This document shows, piece after piece, positions 1 to 7,979 of a stretch of DNA of 64,000 nucleotides. The position numbers and the translations under genes are program-made. The stretch is from assembly GCF_002531575.1 (NCBI RefSeq), contig NZ_NWTI01000009.1:1-64000 (forward strand), read 5' to 3'. Source of the DNA: Bradyrhizobium sp. Y36 (GTDB taxonomy: Bacteria > Pseudomonadota > Alphaproteobacteria > Rhizobiales > Xanthobacteraceae). Under the pieces are notes generated by a model. It searched no databases. It saw only the letters and a program-made list of their open reading frames with translations, and had not been told where the DNA came from. Position 1 is the first letter of the stretch, and each line of letters begins with the position of its first letter.

Positions 1-218
1 CCAATTAGACAGACTGAATCACTGATCCCTCTGCGTCGCAACAGCCGCCTTTTTCAACAGAATCGGTCACAAGCAGACAAATCAGCGGGCGTCGTGGAAA
101 GGCGGCCATGGGCTAAAGGCGGAAATCGGGCGAGGCGCCGCGTGCGAGAATCCGCGCACGCTTTCCACGTTTCCACGCAAACGCCCGGGCCGCGGCCGGG
201 CACGACATCTACAAGACC

Positions 219-810
219 TTGTGGTGCCCGACGGGCAAAACACGCGAGCGGTGGGGCAATGCCCGCCGCCAAAAATATTCCGCTTTACCGAAATTCGGGA
301 ATGGCGTATGTGTCGTGGCATCCCGGCCCAACGAAGAGGGGCGTATCGCGATCGTCACGAACGCGGGCCGGGTGGCGGTGGACGCAGGTGACATCGGCGC
401 GAAAAGTCTTGCAGGGCGGGCAACCGTGAGCGAGACGATCGCGCACACGACCGGTGTCATCGGCGTACGGCGAAATCGTGTGGTCCTGGCGCCCGGGGTC
501 TGTGCGCCAAGTGTTGCGGTGATGCGTGTCGTTCAACCGGACGCGCGCGTCAGCCATCCGCAAGGCGACGGGGGCAATAGTGCAACGCTCCCCGGGGAGA
601 GCACGACATAAGCCGTAAAGCCACTGCGCAGGGAAGGCCGGGATGTCTCCGGTTGCCCTGTTCTCCGCTATGCACGAAGCGCACGCAGTCTGCTCTTGGC
701 ATGGCGGTTCATGGGAGCCAACCGGCTCCCGGTCTTCCCTGCGCCCTCGTTCATCAGAGGGTGAAGAGACGAAGCAAAGCTCGGGCGAGAAAAGCCGCGA
801 GGCTGCGAAG
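219..810 (+). repeat. Degenerate dispersed repeat (Bradyrhizobium type)
   Basis: The + strand translation contains fragments such as VASRPNEEGRIAIVTNAGR, VRRNRVVLAPGVCAPS and HPQGDGGN. I remember these as recurring in spurious hypothetical proteins across Bradyrhizobium genomes, which marks a dispersed repeat rather than a gene. The tail, with GGGAGCCAACCGGCTCCCGG (a palindrome) near 714-733, is part of the same unit. No intact reading frame spans it. The boundaries are approximate, and the family assignment is from memory, not from a search. Confidence 0.5.
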
Positions 811-826
811 CCGTGTCTGCAGGATT

Positions 827-912
827 GTAGGATGGGTAGAGCAAAGCGAAGCCCATCACCTTTCGTCGACGAGGACGCATGGTGGGTTTCGCAAGGGCTC
901 TACCCATCCTAC
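827..912. repeat. Palindromic intergenic repeat, GTAGGNTGGG family
   Basis: The element is bounded by a perfect 15-bp terminal inverted repeat: GTAGGATGGGTAGAG at the left end and its reverse complement at the right. Its interior is unrelated to coding sequence. The ends match other elements in this window at 1031, 56993 and 61035, so these form one family of small, hairpin-forming, MITE- or REP-like elements. Confidence 0.8.
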
Positions 913-963
913 GAACCGTCTGCAGAGCGAGATGCGAGTTCGAAGGATCGACGCCATCACCAC

Positions 964-1001
964 GTCATTGCGAGCGCAGCGAAGCAATGCAGAGTCTGCG
1001 A
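964..1001 (+). repeat. Short dispersed repeat (CGTCATTGCGAGCG type)
   Basis: A 38-bp unit beginning CGTCATTGCGAGCGCAGCGA. The same opening words, in diverged form, recur at 28350, where the other half of the palindrome (GCGATGAC) is also present. Here only one half is clear. I remember this word as very common between genes in Bradyrhizobium. Confidence 0.6.
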
Positions 1002-1030
1002 CATGGGCTGCGTGTCACAAGCTCGATCTC

Positions 1031-1120
1031 GTAGGGTGGGCAAAGCGCAAGCGTGCCCACGCTCTGTTGCTTACGGAAGGAGATCGTGGGCACGGCGCTA
1101 TGCGCCTTTGCCCACCCTAC
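1031..1120. repeat. Palindromic intergenic repeat, GTAGGNTGGG family
   Basis: A perfect 15-bp terminal inverted repeat, GTAGGGTGGGCAAAG and its complement, encloses a second inverted pair, GCGTGCCCAC and GTGGGCACGGC. The same nested arrangement is found at 61035-61123, where the left arm has one mismatch. That makes these two copies of one mobile or formerly mobile small element 60 kb apart. Confidence 0.85.
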
Positions 1121-1267
1121 TGCAGCGCCTTCGCGTTGCTGCGCAGAGCCGGGGCCCATGTTACATGCGCGTGCTACGGCCCGCTGGGTCCCGGCTCTGC
1201 GCGGCAGTGTAAGAACGCTGCAGCGCGTCCGGGACACGAGACCGTCGTCACCGCGCCCGCGTCGGCC

Positions 1268-2164
1268 TCACTCCCCCTGAATCCATTCCGCCACCCCGCG
1301 CCACAGCGTGTCGCGGTGATCGGGGCGGAAGAAGCCGAAATGGCCTATTGTCTTGGCGCCGACGTCGGACGGCCTCACCGTCAGCACCTCCGGCTTGATC
1401 GCGGAGAACCCGCTCGTCAGCAGCTCGACCGCCGGCCGTGTCGCCCAGGGATCGTCGGAAAAGCACAGTGCGCGCAGCTCGCCCTTGAACTTCGTAAAAT
1501 TTTCCAGCGCCGGCAGTTTTGAATCGAAGAGATAGCGCGGGCTCGAGACCCACTCGGCCCACTGCAGAAAGACGCCCTTGGGCAGATCCTCGCCGACCCC
1601 GGCCCAGCCCGGCGCATAGCCGAGCGCATGGACCAGTGGCACGCCGACGAAGTTCATGAAGGCGAAGACGCGATATTTTTCCGGCGAGGTCATCAGCCGC
1701 CAGGTCGCCGCCTGCGAGGCCACCAGGGCCGCGCGCGAGATGTCGGTATTGTTTTCGATCAGCCCGAGTGCCTGGCCGCCGAAGGAATGGCCGATATAGG
1801 CCAGCGGCAGACCCTGATAGCGCTCGCGCATCCAGCGCACCGCGGCGGTGACGTCCTGCGCAGCCCAGTCCGACATCGAGGCCTTGAAGCCGACCAGCGA
1901 TTTCGGCTGGTTGTAGCCGACCATCGCCGGCAGACGGGAATCGCCGATGCCGCGATAGTCGTAAGTGAGCACCGCGCAGCCGCGATGGGCGAGGTAGGAG
2001 GCAAAGCCGCGATAGATCTTTCGCGGGACGGCGGTCGCCGAGTTGATCAGCACCGCATGGCGCTTGGTGCCGCGCGGCAGGAACAGGGTGCCGCCCAGCC
2101 CATACCCGTCGGTCGCCGGGAAGCTGATCTCGTCGATGAAAACGTCGTCCAGTGCCACGTCCAT
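1268..2164 (-). CDS. Alpha/beta fold hydrolase
   Basis: A 298-residue serine hydrolase of unknown substrate. The nucleophile elbow GHSFGG lies at residues 125-130, so Ser127 is the likely nucleophile. The oxyanion-side strand and the TYDYRGIGDS segment (about 67-76) match the predicted alpha/beta hydrolases related to YheT and serine aminopeptidases. There is no signal peptide, so it is probably cytoplasmic. It is transcribed away from aroG, with about 180 bases between their starts. The start follows a GGGATACC-like weak ribosome site. Family placement is firm; substrate is unknown. Confidence 0.85.
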   Translation of the reverse strand: MDVALDDVFIDEISFPATDGYGLGGTLFLPRGTKRHAVLINSATAVPRKIYRGFASYLAHRGCAVLTYDYRGIGDSRLPAMVGYNQPKSLVGFKASMSDWAAQDVTAAVRWMRERYQGLPLAYIGHSFGGQALGLIENNTDISRAALVASQAATWRLMTSPEKYRVFAFMNFVGVPLVHALGYAPGWAGVGEDLPKGVFLQWAEWVSSPRYLFDSKLPALENFTKFKGELRALCFSDDPWATRPAVELLTSGFSAIKPEVLTVRPSDVGAKTIGHFGFFRPDHRDTLWRGVAEWIQGE

Positions 2165-2299
2165 GGGCGGAAGGTATCCCTGCCGGTTTCCTCGCCGTTT
2201 CCTAGCAAATGCGAATTTGGCTTTACCCGCAAGGGTTTGCGATGCGAAACGGATTTACAACTGGCGATGTCGTGCCAGCCTGTGTATAAGGCGGCCCTC

Positions 2300-2328
2300 G
2301 CAACCCCCAGATCAGGTTGCACTTTTTT
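2300..2328 (+). promoter_or_regulatory. Hairpin plus T-run in the aroG leader
   Basis: GCAACC (2300-2305) and GGTTGC (2315-2320) form a 6-bp stem with a 9-base loop, followed by TTTTTT at 2323-2328. This is the layout of a weak intrinsic terminator, placed only 20 bases before the DAHP synthase start. Because the upstream gene runs the other way, it could attenuate aroG itself. A 15-codon open frame (2242-2289) precedes it but is not rich in aromatic residues. Confidence 0.4.
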
Positions 2329-2347
2329 GCTTCACGGAGAGATTGCG

Positions 2348-3736
2348 ATGTCCGAGCGGTGGACGCCCGAGTCCTGGCGCAGCAAGCCGGTGCTACAGGT
2401 GCCCGACTATCCCGACGCCAAGGCGCTGGCCGACGTCGAGGCACAGCTTGCGACCTTTCCGCCGCTGGTGTTCGCGGGCGAGGCGCGCAACCTGAAGAAG
2501 GCGCTGGCGCGCGTGGCGGCCGGCGAGGCCTTCCTGCTCCAGGGCGGCGACTGCGCCGAGAGCTTTGCCGAGCACGGCGCCAACAACATCCGCGATTTCT
2601 TCCGCGTGCTGCTGCAGATGGCGGTGGTGCTGACCTATGCCGGTGCGGTGCCGGTGGTGAAGGTCGGCCGCATCGCCGGCCAGTTCGCAAAGCCGCGATC
2701 GTCGCCGACCGAGAAGCTTGATGGCGTCGAGCTGCCGAGCTATCGCGGCGACATCGTCAACGACATCGCCTTCACCAAGGAAGCGCGCGTCCCGGATCCG
2801 CAGCGCCAGCTGATGGCCTATCGCCAGTCGGCCGCGACGCTGAACCTGCTGCGCGCCTTCGCCACCGGCGGCTACGCCAATCTCGGCAGCGTGCATCAAT
2901 GGATGCTCGGCTTCCTCAAGGATTCGCCGCAATCCCGCCGCTACAAGGAGCTGGCCGACCGCATCTCGGATGCGCTCAACTTCATGCGCGCCTGCGGCCT
3001 CGATCTCGAAGCCCATCCCGAGCTGCGCGCCACCGATTTCTACACCAGCCACGAGGCGCTGCTGCTCGGCTACGAGCAAGCCATGACCCGCGTCGATTCA
3101 ACGACGGGCGACTGGTACGCGACCTCCGGCCACATGATCTGGATCGGCGATCGCACCCGCCAGCTCGATCACGGCCACATCGAATATTTCCGCGGCATCA
3201 AGAATCCGATCGGGCTCAAATGCGGCCCGTCGCTCAAGCCCGACGAGCTGTTGAAGCTGATCGACGTGCTCAACCCCGACAACGAGGCGGGCCGGCTGAC
3301 GCTGATCGGCCGCTTCGGCTCGGACAAGGTCGGCGAGCATCTGCCGAACATGATCCGCGCCGTGAAGCGCGAGGGCAGGGCGGTGGTCTGGTCGTGCGAT
3401 CCCATGCACGGCAACACGATCACCTCCACGTCGGGCTACAAGACGCGCCCCTTCGACCGCATCCTGTCCGAGGTGAAGTCGTTCTTCGCCATCCATGCGG
3501 CCGAAGGCACCCATGCCGGCGGCGTGCATTTGGAGATGACCGGCCAGGACGTCACCGAATGCCTCGGCGGCGCCCGTGCGATCACGGACGAAGATCTCAA
3601 CGACCGCTACCACACGGTCTGCGATCCCCGCCTCAACGCCGAGCAATCCATCGACATGGCTTTCCTGGTCGCAGAGCTCCTCAAGCAGGAGCGCGCCGGC
3701 AAGTCCCAGCCGATGCCGGTCGCAGCGGGGCTCTAA
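2348..3736 (+). CDS. aroG: 3-deoxy-7-phosphoheptulonate synthase, class II
   Basis: This is DAHP synthase, which condenses phosphoenolpyruvate and erythrose 4-phosphate in the first step of the shikimate pathway. At 462 residues it matches the plant-like class II enzymes. Visible family features are the GGDCAESF segment with the metal- and substrate-binding Cys near residue 62, VGRIAGQFAKPRS, and the DPMHGNT motif near residues 348-354. The frame is open far upstream, but the true start is the ATG at 2348 (MSERWTPESW), 7 bases after GGAGA. dgkA follows 4 bases after its stop. Whether aromatic amino acids regulate it cannot be told from sequence. Confidence 0.95.
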   Translation: MSERWTPESWRSKPVLQVPDYPDAKALADVEAQLATFPPLVFAGEARNLKKALARVAAGEAFLLQGGDCAESFAEHGANNIRDFFRVLLQMAVVLTYAGAVPVVKVGRIAGQFAKPRSSPTEKLDGVELPSYRGDIVNDIAFTKEARVPDPQRQLMAYRQSAATLNLLRAFATGGYANLGSVHQWMLGFLKDSPQSRRYKELADRISDALNFMRACGLDLEAHPELRATDFYTSHEALLLGYEQAMTRVDSTTGDWYATSGHMIWIGDRTRQLDHGHIEYFRGIKNPIGLKCGPSLKPDELLKLIDVLNPDNEAGRLTLIGRFGSDKVGEHLPNMIRAVKREGRAVVWSCDPMHGNTITSTSGYKTRPFDRILSEVKSFFAIHAAEGTHAGGVHLEMTGQDVTECLGGARAITDEDLNDRYHTVCDPRLNAEQSIDMAFLVAELLKQERAGKSQPMPVAAGL

Positions 3737-3740
3737 GACC

Positions 3741-4094
3741 TTGCTGCGGATCTGGAAGGCCACGATCAATTCCCGTAACGGTCTGGCCTTTGCGTTCCGA
3801 TCGGAGCAGGCCGTCCGCGAGGAGATTTTTGCGCTCCTCGTGTCGCTGCCGCTGGCCTGGCTGGTCGGCGCGACCGCGATGCGCGCGGTCGAGCTGGTCT
3901 GTTCGGTTGCGTTCGTGCTGACCGTCGAGCTGCTCAACACCGCGATCGAAAAGCTCGCCGACCGGCTGACGATGGATCACGACAAGCAAATCGGCCGGGT
4001 CAAGGACATGGGCTCGGCCGCAGTCGGCGTGGCGCTGTTGATGGCCGGTGCGTTCTGGATCTTCGCCATCGTCGAGCGGTTGGGTTTCGTCTAA
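3741..4094 (+). CDS. dgkA: Diacylglycerol kinase, prokaryotic type
   Basis: A small integral membrane kinase of 117 residues that phosphorylates diacylglycerol to phosphatidate and so recycles lipid from membrane-derived glucan synthesis. The family signature VELLNTAIEKLADRL, followed by KDMGSAAVG, is intact, and three membrane segments are predictable. I place the start at the TTG at 3741, just after the aroG stop. The frame is open further upstream, but that part is an antisense-like shadow of aroG. nadE begins 22 bases downstream, so aroG-dgkA-nadE may be one transcript. Confidence 0.9.
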   Translation: MLRIWKATINSRNGLAFAFRSEQAVREEIFALLVSLPLAWLVGATAMRAVELVCSVAFVLTVELLNTAIEKLADRLTMDHDKQIGRVKDMGSAAVGVALLMAGAFWIFAIVERLGFV

Positions 4095-4116
4095 CGCGGA
4101 TCGAATAGGGGCGGCC

Positions 4117-5874
4117 ATGGCCGAACGTCTCAACGCATTCGCGGTCACGCTCGCCCAGCTCAATCCTGTCATGGGCGACATCGAGGGCAATGCCGCCAAG
4201 GTGCGCGCTGCGCGCGCGCAAGCTGTTGCCGACGGTGCCCATCTCGTGCTGTTTCCGGAATTGTTCATCGCCGGCTATCCGCCGGAAGACCTCGTGCAGA
4301 AGCCGGCATTCCAGGCGGCCTGCCGCGCTGCGATCGAAGCGCTCGCGCGCGAGACCGCCGATGGCGGGCCGGCCATGCTGGTGGGCACGCCCTGGGTCGA
4401 GGACGGCAAGCTCTACAATGCCTGCGCGCTGCTCGACGGTGGCCGCATCGCCGCACTTCGCTTCAAGTGCAACCTGCCGAATTACGGCGTGTTCGACGAG
4501 AAGCGGCTGTTTGCGCGCGGCCCTGCCGCGGGGCCCGTGACCGTGCGCGGCGTTCGCATCGGCGTGCCGATCTGCGAGGACATCTGGCTGGAAGAGTCCG
4601 AGGACTACGAGAACGTGGTCGAGACGCTGGCCGAGACCGGTGCCGAGATCATCCTGGTCCCGAACGGCTCGCCTTACGCCCGCGACAAGAGCGACGTGCG
4701 CCTGTCGGTCGCGGTCGCACGCGTCACCGAGAGCGGCCTGCCGCTGGTCTATCTCAACCAAATCTGCGGCCAGGACGAACTGGTGTTCGACGGCGCCTCC
4801 TTTGCGCTCAACGGCGATCTCTCGCTTGCGGCGCAATTGCCGGCGTTCGAGGAAAGCATCGTCACCCTGCGCTTCACCCGCAACGGCGACGACTGGCGCT
4901 GCACCGGGCCGATCGCGGAGCAGGTCGAGGGCGACAAGGCCGATTACGCCGCCTGCGTGCTGGGCCTGCGCGACTATGTCGCCAAGAACGGCTTCCCCGG
5001 CGTGCTGCTCGGCATCTCCGGTGGCATCGATTCCGCGCTGTGCGCGGCGATCGCCGTCGATGCGCTCGGCGCCGACCAGGTGTACGGCGTGATGCTGCCT
5101 TACCGCTACACCGCAGCGCATTCGATCGCGGACGCCGGCGAGCTCGCCGGCCATCTCGGCATCCGCTACGAGGTCTTGCCGATCGCGGAAGCCGTGGGCG
5201 GGTTCGAGACCATCCTCTCTGGGCTGTTCAAGAACCTGCCGCCAGATATCACCGAGGAAAATCTCCAGGCCCGCACCCGCGGCACGCTCCTGATGGCGAT
5301 CTCCAACAAGACCGGTCTGATGGTGGTGACCACAGGCAACAAGTCGGAGATGTCGGTCGGCTACGCCACGCTCTATGGCGACATGAACGGCGGCTTCAAC
5401 CCGATCAAGGACATCTACAAGACGCAGGTGTTTCGGCTGGCAAGCTTGCGTAACGGCTGGAAGCCGGACGGCGCGCTCGGGCCTGCCGGCGAGGTGATCC
5501 CGCCCGACATCATCACGCGGCCGCCGACCGCGGAGCTGCGCGAGAACCAGCGAGATGAGGATTCGCTGCCGCCTTACGAGGTGCTCGACGCCATTCTGCA
5601 GGGGCTCATCGAACGCGAGGAGCCGCTCGATCAGATCATCGCCGCCGGCTTCGATCGCGAGACCGTCACCCGCATCGACCATCTGCTCAATGTCGCCGAA
5701 TACAAGCGCCGCCAGGCCGCGCCCGGCGTGAAGGTGACGGCCAGGAATTTCGGCCGCGACCGCCGCTATCCCATCACCAACCGTTTTCGCGACAGGGGCG
5801 AGAAGCTCCCGGCGGCGGACGACACGCTGGTGTCGCGCGGCAGCAAGGCCTCGATCGACGCGTTCGAGGGGTGA
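4117..5874 (+). CDS. nadE: Glutamine-dependent NAD+ synthetase
   Basis: Amidates nicotinate adenine dinucleotide to NAD+, using glutamine and ATP. The 585 residues hold two domains. The N-terminal nitrilase-type glutaminase has the triad Glu48, Lys117 and Cys153 (contexts FPEL, FKCN and PICEDIW). The C-terminal synthetase domain has the PP-loop SGGIDS and the late RPPTAELR segment. The start at 4117 follows AGGGGCG, and all three catalytic residues lie downstream of it. It is a housekeeping gene, but its substrate chemistry connects it loosely to the nicotinate island 45 kb away. Confidence 0.97.
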   Translation: MAERLNAFAVTLAQLNPVMGDIEGNAAKVRAARAQAVADGAHLVLFPELFIAGYPPEDLVQKPAFQAACRAAIEALARETADGGPAMLVGTPWVEDGKLYNACALLDGGRIAALRFKCNLPNYGVFDEKRLFARGPAAGPVTVRGVRIGVPICEDIWLEESEDYENVVETLAETGAEIILVPNGSPYARDKSDVRLSVAVARVTESGLPLVYLNQICGQDELVFDGASFALNGDLSLAAQLPAFEESIVTLRFTRNGDDWRCTGPIAEQVEGDKADYAACVLGLRDYVAKNGFPGVLLGISGGIDSALCAAIAVDALGADQVYGVMLPYRYTAAHSIADAGELAGHLGIRYEVLPIAEAVGGFETILSGLFKNLPPDITEENLQARTRGTLLMAISNKTGLMVVTTGNKSEMSVGYATLYGDMNGGFNPIKDIYKTQVFRLASLRNGWKPDGALGPAGEVIPPDIITRPPTAELRENQRDEDSLPPYEVLDAILQGLIEREEPLDQIIAAGFDRETVTRIDHLLNVAEYKRRQAAPGVKVTARNFGRDRRYPITNRFRDRGEKLPAADDTLVSRGSKASIDAFEG

Positions 5875-5925
5875 GCTGTCAAGGATGCTTGGGGTGAGGG
5901 CAGGCGGTCTCGCCCTTCATTCGGC

Positions 5926-6031
5926 TGTCATCATCCGCGAAGGCGGATGATCCAGTACTCCGCGGCGGACATTGTCGGATACGACATCTGCCACGCGGGA
6001 CTGGATGCCCCGCCTTCGCGTGGCATGACAC
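5926..6031. repeat. Palindromic intergenic repeat, ATCCAGTA family
   Basis: Starts with the hairpin CATCCGC-GAAG-GCGGATG, then ATCCAGTACT, a central spacer, GGACTGGAT and a closing CGCGTGGCATGACA. Related elements with the same ATCCAGTA and ACTGGAT pairing lie at 11577 and 25408. This copy sits between the convergent nadE and the DUF2865 gene, where it could act as a two-way terminator or transcript stabiliser. Confidence 0.8.
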
Positions 6032-6062
6032 TGAGTGCGAGGCGGTGGCTAGCCGCCGCCGC

Positions 6063-7253
6063 CTATTTCTGCTGCTGCGGCAGGAAGGTCGGGCCGACCG
6101 AGCGGATCGGCTTGTTCTCGGAGCTTGCAGCGGTGCCCGCATCCGCAGGCGGCGTTGCGGCCGGTGCAGTCGCAGTCGTCGGCGCGGGAGCCGCGCCCTT
6201 TTTGGCGTTTGCAGGCGTGCCCTTGTTGAGCCGCTGCTGCTGCATTTTCTTGGCGCTCTCCTCGGTGACGATGATGTCGCCCTGCTGCTCGGCGGTCGCC
6301 TTGTCGTCGGCGGATTTCAGCGCGTCCGCCCAGGTCTGGCCGGCGGCCTTGCAGGAGCAGGACGGGTTGAACTCGCTACGGAATTTGAAAGCGGTCGGCA
6401 GCGCCGTGTAGGGCTGGCCGCTGATGGAGACCGCCGAGTTCATGTCTTCGCCGGGATTGCGATGGGTGTAGAGCACGGCTTCCGCGGCCGGGCAGAGCGC
6501 CTTGCAGGTCTTCTCGTCGTCGGGGAAGCGCGCCGGCACCGTGGCAAAGGAGACCGGGAAATAGGCGCCGTCGCAGGTGCGCACGCACACGGTGCGGTAG
6601 GTGCCGGATTGCGGCCCGAGATCGGAGGGCGGCACGCCTTGAGGATTGCCCGCGTTGTTGCCGCCGAACAGATTGCTCAGGAAGTTGCCGCCGCCTTGCC
6701 CTTGCGCAGCATTGGCATATTGCGGGCCGCAGTTGTTCTGCGCCAGCGCCGCCAGCACCGACCGGCGCTGGTTGTCGCGCTCCGGGCTGTAGCCGCCGCC
6801 GGCGCCGCCGCGCAGGCGCTCGAGATTGCCGGTGATCTGGTCCAGATTGGCGCGCATCTGCTGGATCTGGGTGTTGACCGGGCCGCATTGGGCGGACTGA
6901 CCGTTGAACAGCGAGAAGAAGCCGGAGGAGTCGCAGCCCATGCGCTTGGCCTGCATGGTGACGCGGTCGAGCTCGGCCTGCTGCTTGGCCTGGGAATCCT
7001 GGTAGCGGCGGATCTGCTCCTCGCGCGCGGGGTCGCCACCGCCGCCACCCCGATCCAGCGCGGCCAGCTGGCCCTCCAGCCGTACGCACATCGGGTTCGG
7101 CCCGAGGCCGTTCTGCCCGGGCTGCGGCGGCGGTCCGGGAGGACCGGCCTGAGCAATGGCGCCAGTGGCGAGCACGGCCGTGCTCAAGAGCACGGTGCAG
7201 GCAAGGAGGAAGCGAGCACGGGAGAGGGACAGGAATTCAGGCATATCCGCCAT
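6063..7253 (-). CDS. DUF2865 domain secreted protein
   Basis: A protein of 396 residues from the start chosen here (ATG at 7253; ATG at 7244 is equally possible). An N-terminal signal peptide ends near GAIAQA. A Gln-rich, probably coiled-coil segment follows (AREEQIRRYQDSQAKQQAEL), then a Gly/Asn-rich linker. The DUF2865 core has paired cysteines in VCVRTCDGAYFP, TCKALC and CSC. The tail is Ala/Pro/Thr-rich. Members are exported proteins of Rhizobiales with no assigned function. The many cysteines suggest periplasmic disulfides. Transcribed alone. Confidence 0.85.
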   Translation of the reverse strand: MADMPEFLSLSRARFLLACTVLLSTAVLATGAIAQAGPPGPPPQPGQNGLGPNPMCVRLEGQLAALDRGGGGGDPAREEQIRRYQDSQAKQQAELDRVTMQAKRMGCDSSGFFSLFNGQSAQCGPVNTQIQQMRANLDQITGNLERLRGGAGGGYSPERDNQRRSVLAALAQNNCGPQYANAAQGQGGGNFLSNLFGGNNAGNPQGVPPSDLGPQSGTYRTVCVRTCDGAYFPVSFATVPARFPDDEKTCKALCPAAEAVLYTHRNPGEDMNSAVSISGQPYTALPTAFKFRSEFNPSCSCKAAGQTWADALKSADDKATAEQQGDIIVTEESAKKMQQQRLNKGTPANAKKGAAPAPTTATAPAATPPADAGTAASSENKPIRSVGPTFLPQQQK

Positions 7254-7396
7254 TCTAGCGAGGTCACGGCCCAATGTGACTTTCGACGTGACTTTGCAGG
7301 GCCGAAGCGCGCCCTCCAATAGCCGCTTCCCGCGGCATCGTCACGTCGTTTCAGGGGCCAAGGGACCGGCCTAAGCTGCGCCAGCTCCGAGCAAAT

Positions 7397-7690
7397 TCAG
7401 CGCTGGCAGGTGATTGCGACATATTCGTCGCAATGGCCATGGGAGCAATTTGTGCCGGATTTGGGGACGGAGCCGGTAATTTCGTCGGGATCGACCCGGC
7501 GGTAGCTTGATGCCTGGGCAAAATCGCGTGACTGGCAATAGGTGCGCGCGGCGGAGGCGCCGCATTTGTCACCCTTGGCCAGGCAATGGTCGACCGCCTG
7601 GTTGGCGATGATGAAGACGCGGCTTTCGGCGAGGGCGCTGGAGGCCGCAAAGATGAGAGCGCTCGAAACGAGCGCGGGCAAGAATCGCAT
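7397..7690 (-). CDS. Small secreted cysteine-containing protein
   Basis: A 97-residue protein with a clear signal peptide (MRFLPALVSSALIFAASSALA) and a mature part of about 76 residues. The mature part has six cysteines, in HCLAKGDKC, YCQS, NCSHGHC and TCQR. The even number suggests disulfide bonding in the periplasm. I do not recognise a named domain. The gene lies between the DUF2865 gene and cysS, on the minus strand; the shared orientation and export with the DUF2865 gene may be coincidence. Confidence 0.8.
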   Translation of the reverse strand: MRFLPALVSSALIFAASSALAESRVFIIANQAVDHCLAKGDKCGASAARTYCQSRDFAQASSYRRVDPDEITGSVPKSGTNCSHGHCDEYVAITCQR

Positions 7691-7979
7691 GAAAAAGCAC
7701 CGGGGGCAAAAAGGGGAACTGCCGGTTCCAGAATGGGCTCAAATGGTTAGGGGATCATGAACCGCCATGACGGGGCGTGCGCCTTGCCGGGCAAAACGGT
7801 GCGTTTGCGGGCGCTCTCTTGACGCAGGGGCGCCTTATAGCCCATATGTTCCGCATGAACGGTCTCCTCGCCATTTGCGCCATTTGCCGCGAGATTACGA
7901 GCTAGCGATTCGCTGGCTGGAGCCGTCTTTTCTCAGACATTGAGAGCCTCGGACGCCCGGCCGCAAGGGATGGGTTGTC

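Larger units (their letters stand above)
1..1267. other. Gene-free, repeat-rich stretch
   Basis: No reading frame here looks like a real gene: the open frames overlap on both strands, lack ribosome binding sites and read as low-complexity Arg/Ala/Pro shadows. From about 219 to 810 the + strand carries a degenerate sequence that I remember as dispersed in Bradyrhizobium genomes. It is followed by three shorter repeats, listed separately, and a GC-rich block at 1187-1253 with a relative near 43600. This is probably an accumulation site for intergenic repeats downstream of the hydrolase gene. Confidence 0.7.

Noticed and set aside
94..611. Overlapping open frames of 111 and 130 residues on the + strand near the left end
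   Set aside because: They match dispersed repeat sequence, overlap each other in different frames and lack ribosome sites.
4000..5682. Long minus-strand frame opposite nadE (560 codons)
   Set aside because: It is rich in Arg, Asp, His and Val as expected of the antisense of a GC-rich gene, and nadE is certain.
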